Positions 7,774 to 14,939 of a stretch of DNA of 32,353 nucleotides are shown piece after piece. This stretch comes from Synergistaceae bacterium (GTDB taxonomy: Bacteria; Synergistota; Synergistia; Synergistales; Synergistaceae): contig JAITRO010000093.1 in the NCBI GenBank assembly GCA_031288335.1, positions 1-32,353 on the forward strand, in the 5' to 3' direction. The translations under genes were made by a program, and so were the position numbers. Each line of letters starts with the position of its first letter. The first letter of the stretch is position 1. Below the pieces are notes generated by a model. It was not told where the DNA came from and ran no database searches. It saw only the letters and a program-made list of their open reading frames with translations.

Positions 7774-7893
7774 CAAAACCTCGGGCGCTGCCCGAACCCG
7801 ACAGGGAGCAAGCTCCCTGTCGGGTTCTATTATATAAAGGGGGCCGGGGAACTGGTTCCCCGGCGGAGTTTGAGGCAGAGCCTCAAGGTTTTG
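7774..7893. repeat. Composite palindromic element (four tandem hairpins inside terminal inverted repeats)
   Basis: The rpmA-obg gap holds four consecutive perfect inverted repeats. TCGGGC-GCT-GCCCGA spans 7781-7795. A 16-bp stem with loop AA follows (7794-7809 with 7812-7827). CCGGGGAAC-TG-GTTCCCCGG spans 7844-7863 and TTGAGGC-AGA-GCCTCAA spans 7870-7886. The whole is bounded by CAAAACCT (7774-7781) and AGGTTTTG (7886-7893). It reads as a non-coding, MITE- or REP-like mobile or dispersed element about 120 bases long. It contains no stop in the obg frame, which falsely extends obg upstream. It could also partly attenuate or process the operon mRNA. Confidence 0.75.
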
Positions 7894-7911
7894 TCTGTGG
7901 GAGGCATTCAG

Positions 7912-9225
7912 ATGAAATTCGTCGATGAAATAACAATTCACGTTTGCGGAGGCAGAGGCGGAAACGGGTGCATGAGTTTCCGCCGGGAGAAATACCGGCC
8001 AAATGGAGGCCCGGACGGAGGCAACGGCGGCAGGGGAGGAAGTGTCGTGCTCAAAGCGACTTCCAACCTGCAATCGCTGGCCGATTTCGAACAGCGGCGG
8101 AGGTTTGCGGCTGAAAACGGTTCTCACGGCGAAGGAAACGCGAAAAATGGTGCGGCAGGGAGAACGACGACGCTCAGCGTGCCCTGCGGAACCCTCGTCT
8201 ACGACGCTGAGGACGGAGAAGGCGTCGCCGACCTCGTGGAAGAAGGGGATACTTTTGTGGCGGCCATGGGTGGCAGGGGAGGGCGCGGCAACCGTGTGTT
8301 TGCTTCGTCCGCCCGCAGAGCGCCGAGGTTCTCGGAAAAGGGAGAGAGGGGCGAGGAACGTTCTCTGCGTCTCGAACTTAAACTTATTGCCGATATCGGC
8401 CTCATTGGCCTTCCGAACGCAGGCAAATCGAGCATTTTGGCGGCCGTCTCGAACGCCGCTCCCAAGATAGCGGATTATCCGTTCACCACGCTTTCCCCAA
8501 ATTTGGGGGTGCTGAAAACCGACACCGACGCGGTCGTTCTCGCGGATATTCCTGGTTTAATAGAGGGAGCGAGCAGCGACAAGGGGCTTGGAATTTCGTT
8601 TTTAAGGCATATAGAGAGGACGCGGCTATTGTTGCACGTCCTCGACCTCTCGTCCTGTGGCGCGGACGACGTGATGCGGGATTTTTTCGTTGTCAGGTCC
8701 GAGTTGAAACAGTATGACCCGGAGCTGGAAAAGCGGCCTTGTGTGGTGGTGGGCAATAAAATGGACCTCTGCGGGAACCCGGCGATATATTCGGATCTCG
8801 CGGCCCGTTTCTCCGCGCAGGGGATGGATTTCATGACGACCAGTGCTCTTTCCGGCGAAAATATATCGACTCTCGCGATGAGAATAATGGAATTTTCGCT
8901 CGCGCACCCGCGCCCGAAGGGTTTTGTCCGCATGTTCGCGGACTGCCGTACGATCGGCATTGACGAGATGAAACAGGGCAGGACAAAAGACAAGGTGCAG
9001 ATAATTTCGCTCCCGGGCGGCAGTTTCCGCGTGTTGCACGCCCGTCTGGAAAAAGCCGCGGAAAGGTACGACATGTCGCAGAGCGAAAACGTCGCCAGAT
9101 TTTCATCCCTTCTCAGAAAATACAGGGTGGAAGAACTTTTGGCGGAAGCCGGCGCCGTATCCGGTTCGTCGGTTTCAGTGGGCAGGACCGAATTCGATTT
9201 TTACCCCGACAAATATGAAGACTGA
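7912..9225 (+). CDS. obg: Obg-family GTPase CgtA/ObgE
   Basis: This is an essential ribosome-associated GTPase of 437 aa with all three domains. The glycine-rich Obg fold covers residues about 1-158 (GGRGGNGCMSFRREKY, GGNGGRGGSV). The G domain has G1 GLPNAGKSS, G3 DIPGLIEGA, G4 NKMD and G5 SAL. The C-terminal OCT domain ends in EFDFYPDKYED. ATG at 7912 follows GGGAGG with a seven-base spacer. The much longer open frame upstream runs through the palindromic element and rpmA in another frame and is rejected. nadD overlaps the end by 11 bases. Confidence 0.96.
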   Translation: MKFVDEITIHVCGGRGGNGCMSFRREKYRPNGGPDGGNGGRGGSVVLKATSNLQSLADFEQRRRFAAENGSHGEGNAKNGAAGRTTTLSVPCGTLVYDAEDGEGVADLVEEGDTFVAAMGGRGGRGNRVFASSARRAPRFSEKGERGEERSLRLELKLIADIGLIGLPNAGKSSILAAVSNAAPKIADYPFTTLSPNLGVLKTDTDAVVLADIPGLIEGASSDKGLGISFLRHIERTRLLLHVLDLSSCGADDVMRDFFVVRSELKQYDPELEKRPCVVVGNKMDLCGNPAIYSDLAARFSAQGMDFMTTSALSGENISTLAMRIMEFSLAHPRPKGFVRMFADCRTIGIDEMKQGRTKDKVQIISLPGGSFRVLHARLEKAAERYDMSQSENVARFSSLLRKYRVEELLAEAGAVSGSSVSVGRTEFDFYPDKYED

Positions 9226-9844
9226 GGACGGCCCGCACGGTTCTAAGATCGGAATAATGGGGGGGACGTTCGACCCCATTCATTACGGACATCTTTTTGT
9301 CGCGGAAGCGGCGCGCCGCGCTCTGTCCCTCGACAGGCTGATATTTGTGCCCGCGGGCCTTCCCCCGCACAAACATTACGAGGCAATGGCGGCTGCCGAG
9401 GATCGTTACGCTATGACGGCGCTCGCTATACAGGACAACCCGCATTTCGAGATATCGCGGATCGAAACCGACAAAACGGGAGTAAGTTACACTTCCGACA
9501 CGCTCGAAACCTTTGCGCGCCTCTACGGAGGCGCGTATTTTTTCCTGATAATGGGCATGGACTCGGCTCTTGAAATAACCGAATGGCACGACCCTTTTAA
9601 AATTCTATCGCTCTCGACGGTTGTAATTGTTGCCCGCCCGGGATATATTCGTGATAAAATAAGGGAAATGGATGAGACGGTCAGGAAATCCCTAATTTTT
9701 TTGGATGTCGGCATGATCGACGTCTCGGCCACTGAAATCAGGGATAACGCGCGCGGGGGGAAAAGCGTCCGTTACATGACGCCGGAGGTTGTATGCGATT
9801 ATATAAGGGATATGAAACTTTACTCCGGCAGGGGGGTTCGGTAG
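9215..9844 (+). CDS. nadD: Nicotinate-nucleotide adenylyltransferase
   Basis: The enzyme (209 aa) makes nicotinate adenine dinucleotide from NaMN and ATP in NAD synthesis. It has the nucleotidyltransferase signature GGTFDPIHYGH (HxGH) near residue 17 and the VSATEIR (ISSTxxR) motif near the C-terminus. ATG at 9215 lies inside the last codons of obg and has no clear ribosome binding site, so it is probably translated by coupling. An internal ATG nearer the GGTFDP motif would remove the first beta-strand and is less likely. Linkage of obg, nadD and rsfS is common in bacteria. Confidence 0.95.
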   Translation: MKTEDGPHGSKIGIMGGTFDPIHYGHLFVAEAARRALSLDRLIFVPAGLPPHKHYEAMAAAEDRYAMTALAIQDNPHFEISRIETDKTGVSYTSDTLETFARLYGGAYFFLIMGMDSALEITEWHDPFKILSLSTVVIVARPGYIRDKIREMDETVRKSLIFLDVGMIDVSATEIRDNARGGKSVRYMTPEVVCDYIRDMKLYSGRGVR

Positions 9845-9848
9845 AAAA

Positions 9849-11294
9849 ATGTTCAAGTGGAAAAATATCCTGCTATTTGTCTTGCTCACATCCTTCGCGT
9901 TCGTGGTGGGCGCTTACGCGAGGTTCGTTAACATACAGTCTCCCGAACCCCCTGTACACAACATGCCTGACGCTGAAAACGAGAGTGCGGAAGAGGTCCC
10001 TCAGACCGAAAAGCTGGACATTTCGGGACGTATAAATATTTTGGTCCTCGGCGAGGATAACGTCGAGGGGTCGAGGCGTTCCGACACCATATTGGTGGCC
10101 ACGCTTGATATAGACAGCGAAAACATGAGAGTGCTCTCCATCCCGCGGGACACCAGGATGAACATCCCGGGTTACGGATCCCAGAAGGTAAATCACGCTT
10201 ACTCTTACGGCAAAACAGAGCTGGTCCGCGAAACAGTTCAGCGTTTTCTCGGAGTGCCCATTTCATATTACGTGAAGATAGACTACGACAACTTTCCAAA
10301 ACTCGTCGACCTGGTCGGAGGCGTCGATATTTTCGTCGGCAAATCCATGAAATATTCCGACAGACGAGGGCATCTTGAGATAAATATCCCTGCGGGCAAG
10401 CAGCGAATGAACGGGGAGACCGCGCTGAAATACGTGCGCTTTCGCAAGGACGCGCGGGGCGACATAGGTCGCGTCCACCGTCAGCAGCAGTTTCTGAAAG
10501 CCATGCTCCACAGGATGTACGAGCCGGAGAACCTGTTGCGTTTTTCAACGATAATCGACGAAATCAAAAAAACCGTTGGTACGGACGTGAGCCCGAGCAT
10601 GATCTTGCAACTCGGGTATTTCGTAAAAAAAATGGACAAGCAGACGGATAAGATTTTCTTCATGATGCTTCCGGGCACCGCCTCGCTGATAGACAATCTC
10701 AGTTACTGGATGCCCGACACAAAGGCAGTGAAGGCGTTTCTCAAAGCGGACGCGGCCCAGTTGAAAACCATGGTGGCGGAAGCCCAGCGTCAGAAATCGC
10801 CCGACCCGCTGCAGGCGGTAAGCGGAGCAGACGATTATTCGGCCGACTATCCCGACGGGGTCAAACCTGTGCAAAAAGTACAAAAAGCGGAAAATAAACA
10901 ACACGACGCTAACGCCGCGATGGCGTCGCCGACTCCCAAAACAGTCTCGGAAATTGTGGCCGGGATGCCGCAGGCAGTGGCGGTATTGAATGGCACCGGC
11001 AAAAGCGGGGTAGGTTCAGCGGTGGCGTCTCATTTGCAAAAAATGGGAGTCGATGTGCGTCATGTCGGCAACGCAAAACATTTCGATTACAAAAGCAGCA
11101 ACATCATCTTCCCCGCGGATCTGGAGAAAATGGAGAACGGCAGGCTCGCCGCCCAGTATTTGGCGGCTTTATGCGGCATTAGTTCCGCACTGGTGAAGCA
11201 GGATAGACAGGCCCAGTTTCCCTCGCTGATAATCGGCCACGATTTCGAAAAACTGGTAAAACGCCTCGAGGAAAGTTACGTACAACTGCAATAA
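9849..11294 (+). CDS. LytR-CpsA-Psr (LCP) family protein with LytR C-terminal domain
   Basis: This is a membrane-anchored protein of 481 aa. A short basic N-terminus and one membrane segment (about residues 6-24) are followed by the LCP catalytic domain (about 60-280). The domain has the family pattern NILVLGEDN, RSDTILVATLD, SIPRDTRMNIPG, the DYDNFPKLVDLVGGV region and ALKYVRFRKDARGDIGRVHRQQ. Residues about 375-480 match the LytR_C domain (AVAVLNGTGKSGVGSAVASHL). In Gram-positives LCP enzymes transfer glycopolymers from lipid carriers to peptidoglycan. In a diderm this suggests attachment of a surface polymer to peptidoglycan, or another role. ATG is at 9849, four bases after nadD stops. Confidence 0.9.
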   Translation: MFKWKNILLFVLLTSFAFVVGAYARFVNIQSPEPPVHNMPDAENESAEEVPQTEKLDISGRINILVLGEDNVEGSRRSDTILVATLDIDSENMRVLSIPRDTRMNIPGYGSQKVNHAYSYGKTELVRETVQRFLGVPISYYVKIDYDNFPKLVDLVGGVDIFVGKSMKYSDRRGHLEINIPAGKQRMNGETALKYVRFRKDARGDIGRVHRQQQFLKAMLHRMYEPENLLRFSTIIDEIKKTVGTDVSPSMILQLGYFVKKMDKQTDKIFFMMLPGTASLIDNLSYWMPDTKAVKAFLKADAAQLKTMVAEAQRQKSPDPLQAVSGADDYSADYPDGVKPVQKVQKAENKQHDANAAMASPTPKTVSEIVAGMPQAVAVLNGTGKSGVGSAVASHLQKMGVDVRHVGNAKHFDYKSSNIIFPADLEKMENGRLAAQYLAALCGISSALVKQDRQAQFPSLIIGHDFEKLVKRLEESYVQLQ

Positions 11295-11333
11295 CCATCG
11301 AACCTATAGTTAAAGGATTAGGAGAATTGATAC

Positions 11334-11696
11334 ATGCAAGAAGAAGAAAATAATCTTTCCAAGGAATATATGCCGATCATCAAAGCGTTGCAGAACAAAC
11401 ACGCTTTGGACATAATCCTCATTGATTTGAGAGAGGTATCCGGTTTTGCGGACGCTTTCGTGGTGGCAACGGCGCGCTCCGAGATCAACGCGTCGGCGCT
11501 GATGGATGCGGTCACGGAAGCGCTCGATGACATGGGAATCAGCTATAAAGTGGAAGGCGCTGAGAGTTCGCGCTGGAAACTGATAGACGCCGGAATCGTC
11601 ATCATCCACATATTCAGCAAATCCGGCCGAGAGTTCTACGACCTTGAACGCCTATGGGGAGACGCCCCGACCCTCAGATTCGAATCCGAAGAATGA
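11334..11696 (+). CDS. rsfS: Ribosomal silencing factor RsfS
   Basis: RsfS binds L14 and blocks joining of ribosomal subunits when nutrients are scarce. The 120-aa protein has the family core: ALDIILIDLREVSGFADAFVVATA, the VEGAESSRWKLIDAGIVIIHIF stretch, and the end REFYDLERLWGDAP. ATG at 11334 has AGGAG about eleven bases upstream. It closes the rplU operon. The gap after the LCP gene is 39 bases without a visible terminator. Confidence 0.95.
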   Translation: MQEEENNLSKEYMPIIKALQNKHALDIILIDLREVSGFADAFVVATARSEINASALMDAVTEALDDMGISYKVEGAESSRWKLIDAGIVIIHIFSKSGREFYDLERLWGDAPTLRFESEE

Positions 11697-11704
11697 TCCC
11701 GTAA

Positions 11705-11878
11705 ATCACGCGCACACCTGATGATGCAATAGCTGTTGTAGCATATGGGAAATTTATCATTGATTATCGGCATGTCAAGCCGGAAACAGCGCGCCTGTGC
11801 TATCAATACAGCCATCCACGATGGCAAATCATCACCAAACGGAACCGAAACTGGCGTGACGGAGAGGCCCCGAAATAG
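11705..11878 (+). pseudogene. Possible coding remnant without a start codon
   Basis: Between rsfS and the first glycosyltransferase a 57-codon open frame runs from just after a TAA (11702-11704) to TAG (11876-11878). It has no ATG, GTG or TTG in frame near its beginning. Its translation is protein-like, for example IIDYRHVKPETARLCYQYS and RWQIITKRNRNWRD. I cannot assign a family. It may be the 3' end of a decayed gene; chance is not excluded. Confidence 0.3.
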
Positions 11879-11905
11879 TTTCATAATAGTAAGGAGATGA
11901 TTGCT

Positions 11906-12988
11906 ATGCCAAAAGTGACTATAGCTATTCTGGCATATTACGAAGGAGGATTGTTAACCGAGGCTATTGCCAGTGCCTTGGCTCAGACATATACCGATAT
12001 AAAAGTAGTGGTTTATGACGATTGTTCTTCATATGACCTGAAGAAAGAGGTAGACGCGTTTAACGACCCCAGGTTGTATTATGTACGCAACGAGAAAAAC
12101 CTTGGTGTTTGGGCCAACCCCAACAAGGCGATGGATTTATGTGACACGGAGTATCTTCATATCTTTCATGGAGATGACATTATGTTTCCCTGGATGATCG
12201 ACGAATGCGTGTCAATAATGGAGGACAATTCCGATATTGGCATCGTCGCAACGTCGTACTGGTTTCTGGAGGGATCGTACCCTCATCCGACGGAAAGACC
12301 GGAAAGAGCCGGCGTTCTGTATGGGCCGAGAGAGTATATATGGGCTAATTGCAAAGGTGTATTTAGTTTCGGTCCGCTTGTATCATCGACAGTTCTGAGG
12401 AAAGATATATTACACAGGTATAACTTGCGGTACAGGCCAGATTCGGGACTGGCCGATTTTAATTTTTTTTGCGAGGCAAATCATTTAGGTGTGAGCATTT
12501 ACATTTCGAAAATTCCGATGGTAGCGTGGAGAAAACATTCATCTTCTGCTACTAGTCAAGCTGTAGAGGGAAAGAACGCATTTAATACGATGCATGATTT
12601 TGCCGCCAAGCAGAATTTTCTGCTGTCACTTGATACTTCGTACGTTTGTTCGAATGTCGTAAAAGAACAGCGTGTCGCAACCGCGGTGGTGAATGCAGCT
12701 AAAAGTAATGTGACGGGAGAGTTCTTAAACGAGTTGAAGTGTAAATTTGCCAAAGAGGGACTGAATATATCGGACGAAGTCTTTGCCGAAGCCGTCACCA
12801 CCGGCGTGGTTTCGCGTTTTGCGCGCCCTCTGGGCATTGGAGAGATGTCTTTTGGCGATTATTTCAAGGAACGGCAATCGTGTCTTGAAAGAGGCTTGCG
12901 GCTTTCGTCCGAAAAAGAATTGCAGTATTTCAGGATGTACATAATGCCGAGACGAAGTGCCAGGGTAATGCGCTTTGCCGCGGTTTGA
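11906..12988 (+). CDS. Family-2 glycosyltransferase, copy 1
   Basis: This is a 360-aa GT-A fold glycosyltransferase. Residues 1-230 show the family-2 layout: TIAILAYYEGG at the nucleotide-binding start, YDDCS with D38/D39, and HGDD with D90/D91 as the metal/nucleotide-binding aspartates. It then has a specific C-terminal region of about 130 aa ending YIMPRRSARVMRFAAV. Such enzymes add sugars to surface polysaccharide or glycoprotein. The start is taken at ATG 11906, not 11897: AAGGAG (11891-11896) is nine bases from the former and nearly touches the latter, and the duplicate starts at the equivalent Met. No membrane segment is seen. It is paired with a close tandem copy downstream in lower-GC DNA. 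Confidence 0.88.
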   Translation: MPKVTIAILAYYEGGLLTEAIASALAQTYTDIKVVVYDDCSSYDLKKEVDAFNDPRLYYVRNEKNLGVWANPNKAMDLCDTEYLHIFHGDDIMFPWMIDECVSIMEDNSDIGIVATSYWFLEGSYPHPTERPERAGVLYGPREYIWANCKGVFSFGPLVSSTVLRKDILHRYNLRYRPDSGLADFNFFCEANHLGVSIYISKIPMVAWRKHSSSATSQAVEGKNAFNTMHDFAAKQNFLLSLDTSYVCSNVVKEQRVATAVVNAAKSNVTGEFLNELKCKFAKEGLNISDEVFAEAVTTGVVSRFARPLGIGEMSFGDYFKERQSCLERGLRLSSEKELQYFRMYIMPRRSARVMRFAAV

Positions 12989-13048
12989 CGCTTGAGAAAA
13001 GCGATTTTTATATAAGATGCAAATAAAATCAGTCATGGAGATGTTGCT

Positions 13049-14173
13049 ATGCCTAAGGTGACTATAGCTATTTTGGCATATTATGGAGGAGGATTGTTGA
13101 CCGAGGCTATTGCTGGCGCCTTGGCTCAAACATATACCGACATAAAAGTAATTGTTTATGACGATTGTTCTCCATATGACCTGAAGAAAGAAGTAGATGC
13201 GTTTAACGATCCCAGGTTATATTATGTACGCAACGAAAAAAACCTCGGCGTTTGGGGCAACCCCAACAGAGCGATGGATTTGTGTGATACAGAGTTTCTC
13301 CATATTTTTCATGGAGATGACATTATGTTTCCCTGGATGATTGATGAATGCGTGTCAATAATGGAGGACAACTCTGATATTGGCATCGTCGCAACATCGC
13401 ACTACTTTTTGGAGGGATTATATCCTCATCCGAAGGAGAGACCGGAAAAAGCCGGGGTTTTGTATGAACCGAAGGAGTATATACGGGCTTATTGTAAAGG
13501 CGCACTTAGTTACTGTCCAGTTGTATCATCGACGCTTCTGAGAAAAGATATATTACACAGATATAACTTGCGATATAGGCTGCTGAATTCATGTATTGTT
13601 GATGTCATTTTTTATTTAGAAGCAAACCATTTGGGTGTGAGCATTTACCTCTCAAAAATTCCCCTGGTAGCACGGAGAAAATATTCGCTTTCTTACTCCG
13701 CTCAGGCCTCAAAGGGAATTAACGTATCCCGTGGCATATGTAACGTATCCATTCAGATATGTATTTTTACCGACATACAAAATTTTCTGCTGTCGCTTGA
13801 TCCTTCGTACGTGTGTTGTGATTCGAATGCCGTAAAAGAAAAACGCGTCGTAACTTCAGTAACTTCACTGGTGAGTGCCGTTAGAAATGATATTACTGGG
13901 GAATTCTTGAATGAAGTGAGGCGTAAATTAGCTGATGAGGAGGGGATGAATATATCGGACGAAGTCTTTGCCGAAGCCGTCACCACCGGCGCGGTTTCGC
14001 GTTTTGTGCGTCCTTTGGGCATTGGAGAGATGTCTTTAGGCGATTATTTCAAGGAACGGCAATCGTGTATTGAAAGAGGTTTGCGGCTTTCGTCCGAAAA
14101 AGAATTGCAGTATTTCAGGATGTACATAATGCCGAGACGAAGTGCCAGGGTAATGCGTTTTGCCGCGGTTTAA
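13049..14173 (+). CDS. Family-2 glycosyltransferase, copy 2 (tandem duplicate)
   Basis: This 374-aa protein is a close paralogue of the preceding gene. The first 120 residues and the last 85 are nearly identical, including the DD and HGDD motifs. The middle (roughly residues 155-285) is much more diverged and about 14 residues longer. DNA identity begins at the ribosome binding site (GGAGATG before the ATG in both) and ends at the stop codon, so the duplicated unit was one gene with its translation signal. Family-2 acceptor determinants usually lie in the second half, so the diverged middle may give a different acceptor or sugar. Confidence 0.88.
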   Translation: MPKVTIAILAYYGGGLLTEAIAGALAQTYTDIKVIVYDDCSPYDLKKEVDAFNDPRLYYVRNEKNLGVWGNPNRAMDLCDTEFLHIFHGDDIMFPWMIDECVSIMEDNSDIGIVATSHYFLEGLYPHPKERPEKAGVLYEPKEYIRAYCKGALSYCPVVSSTLLRKDILHRYNLRYRLLNSCIVDVIFYLEANHLGVSIYLSKIPLVARRKYSLSYSAQASKGINVSRGICNVSIQICIFTDIQNFLLSLDPSYVCCDSNAVKEKRVVTSVTSLVSAVRNDITGEFLNEVRRKLADEEGMNISDEVFAEAVTTGAVSRFVRPLGIGEMSLGDYFKERQSCIERGLRLSSEKELQYFRMYIMPRRSARVMRFAAV

Positions 14174-14232
14174 CATAAAATTTGTGCTGCCTATGCAATA
14201 TCTTAAAATAATCAAGCGATAGGGGATAAAAT

Positions 14233-14736
14233 ATGTTTCTGCCTTCGATAAAGAAGCAAATAGCGATCATGATGGCCGGTTTTGCAGTCTCAGGCGAGTC
14301 CGATATGGAAATAACGTTTCTGACATCTTCGGCTTTGATCACGGGCAAAGTCCCAAATCAGGAGAATATGGAAAAATTTGACGCGTCACTTCTTGCGGTT
14401 ATGGCTGCGAAAGCGTCATTGGATAGCCGTACCGTGATAGAGGCGCTAAACAACTTCGATGTCGAGTCGATAATAAACGCGAACCACTTGAAGGAGACGA
14501 GTGACTTTCAAGCGGACAGGTCACAAGGAAGAGGGCATCCATTTTGGGATGTAAAGGCGGATCGCGCGGAAAATTCAGGGAATGTGGCCGAAACAAGTTC
14601 GAATGACGGGTTTTTAACGTTGACGGACGTAAAGATAAGAAACCTTTCCGGGGATTGCGTCAAGGAATTTCCTTCTTTTACCATTTTCTTCGATCAAATT
14701 GCCGGCGTGACGCTTGAAAAAGAAGTTAAAGTTTAA
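14233..14736 (+). CDS. Protein of unknown function with possible small beta-barrel halves (167 aa)
   Basis: I do not recognise this family. ATG at 14233 is preceded by AGGGG eight bases upstream. Residues 22-40 (DMEITFLTSSALITGKV) and 126-165 (FLTLTDVKIR, then FTIFFDQIAGVTL) have the alternating hydrophobic strand pattern of a small Sm-like barrel. They are separated by about 85 mostly polar, helical or disordered residues. That fold suggestion is inference by eye only. It lies 60 bases after the second glycosyltransferase and nine bases before a small frameshifted gene that has its own ribosome binding site. Confidence 0.6.
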   Translation: MFLPSIKKQIAIMMAGFAVSGESDMEITFLTSSALITGKVPNQENMEKFDASLLAVMAAKASLDSRTVIEALNNFDVESIINANHLKETSDFQADRSQGRGHPFWDVKADRAENSGNVAETSSNDGFLTLTDVKIRNLSGDCVKEFPSFTIFFDQIAGVTLEKEVKV

Positions 14737-14745
14737 GAGGCTGAG

Positions 14746-14879
14746 ATGGAAGAAAGTATAATGACCGATTACCAGATGAAAACGATTATCCGTATGCTTA
14801 TAGACTTGTTGGGCACAAGTATTACAAAGAAGAAGCGAAAAAACGGTTGAAAAAACTACTTAACATCACAGAAGGATGA
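14746..14879 (+). pseudogene. Small helical protein gene, frameshifted (or using -1 frameshifting)
   Basis: ATG at 14746 follows AAGAGG with a five-base spacer and starts a 34-codon frame (MEESIMTDYQMKTIIRML...) that stops at 14848-14850. The -1 frame continues without a stop to TGA 14877-14879, and its translation LVGHKYYKEEAKKRLKKLL continues the amphipathic helix much better than the zero frame. The simplest reading is a one-base deletion near 14800-14810. However, the zero frame also contains A_AAA_AAC at 14838-14844 in the correct phase for -1 slippage, two codons before the stop. It probably formed a pair with the preceding gene. Function unknown. Confidence 0.5.
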
Positions 14880-14895
14880 AGATGAAGAATAAACA

Positions 14896-14935
14896 TTGAC
14901 ATACTCCCACGACTTTAGTCGTGGGAGTATGTCAA
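14896..14935. repeat. 40-nt perfect palindrome resembling an IS200/IS605 end; probable bidirectional terminator
   Basis: TTGACATACTCCCACGACT (14896-14914), loop TT and its exact 19-base complement (14917-14935) form a perfect hairpin between convergent genes. The core CCCACGACTTTAGTCGTGGG is the kind of hairpin found at the ends of IS200/IS605-family (TnpA/TnpB) elements, from memory of those elements. No transposase or tnpB is present here. It could be a solo end, a derived miniature element, or a terminator recruited from one. Confidence 0.75.
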
Positions 14936-14939
14936 GACA

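Noticed and set aside
7609..7911. Upstream extension of the obg reading frame by about 100 codons
   Set aside because: It overlaps rpmA in another frame and then runs through the palindromic element; Obg homology begins exactly at ATG 7912, which has a good ribosome binding site.
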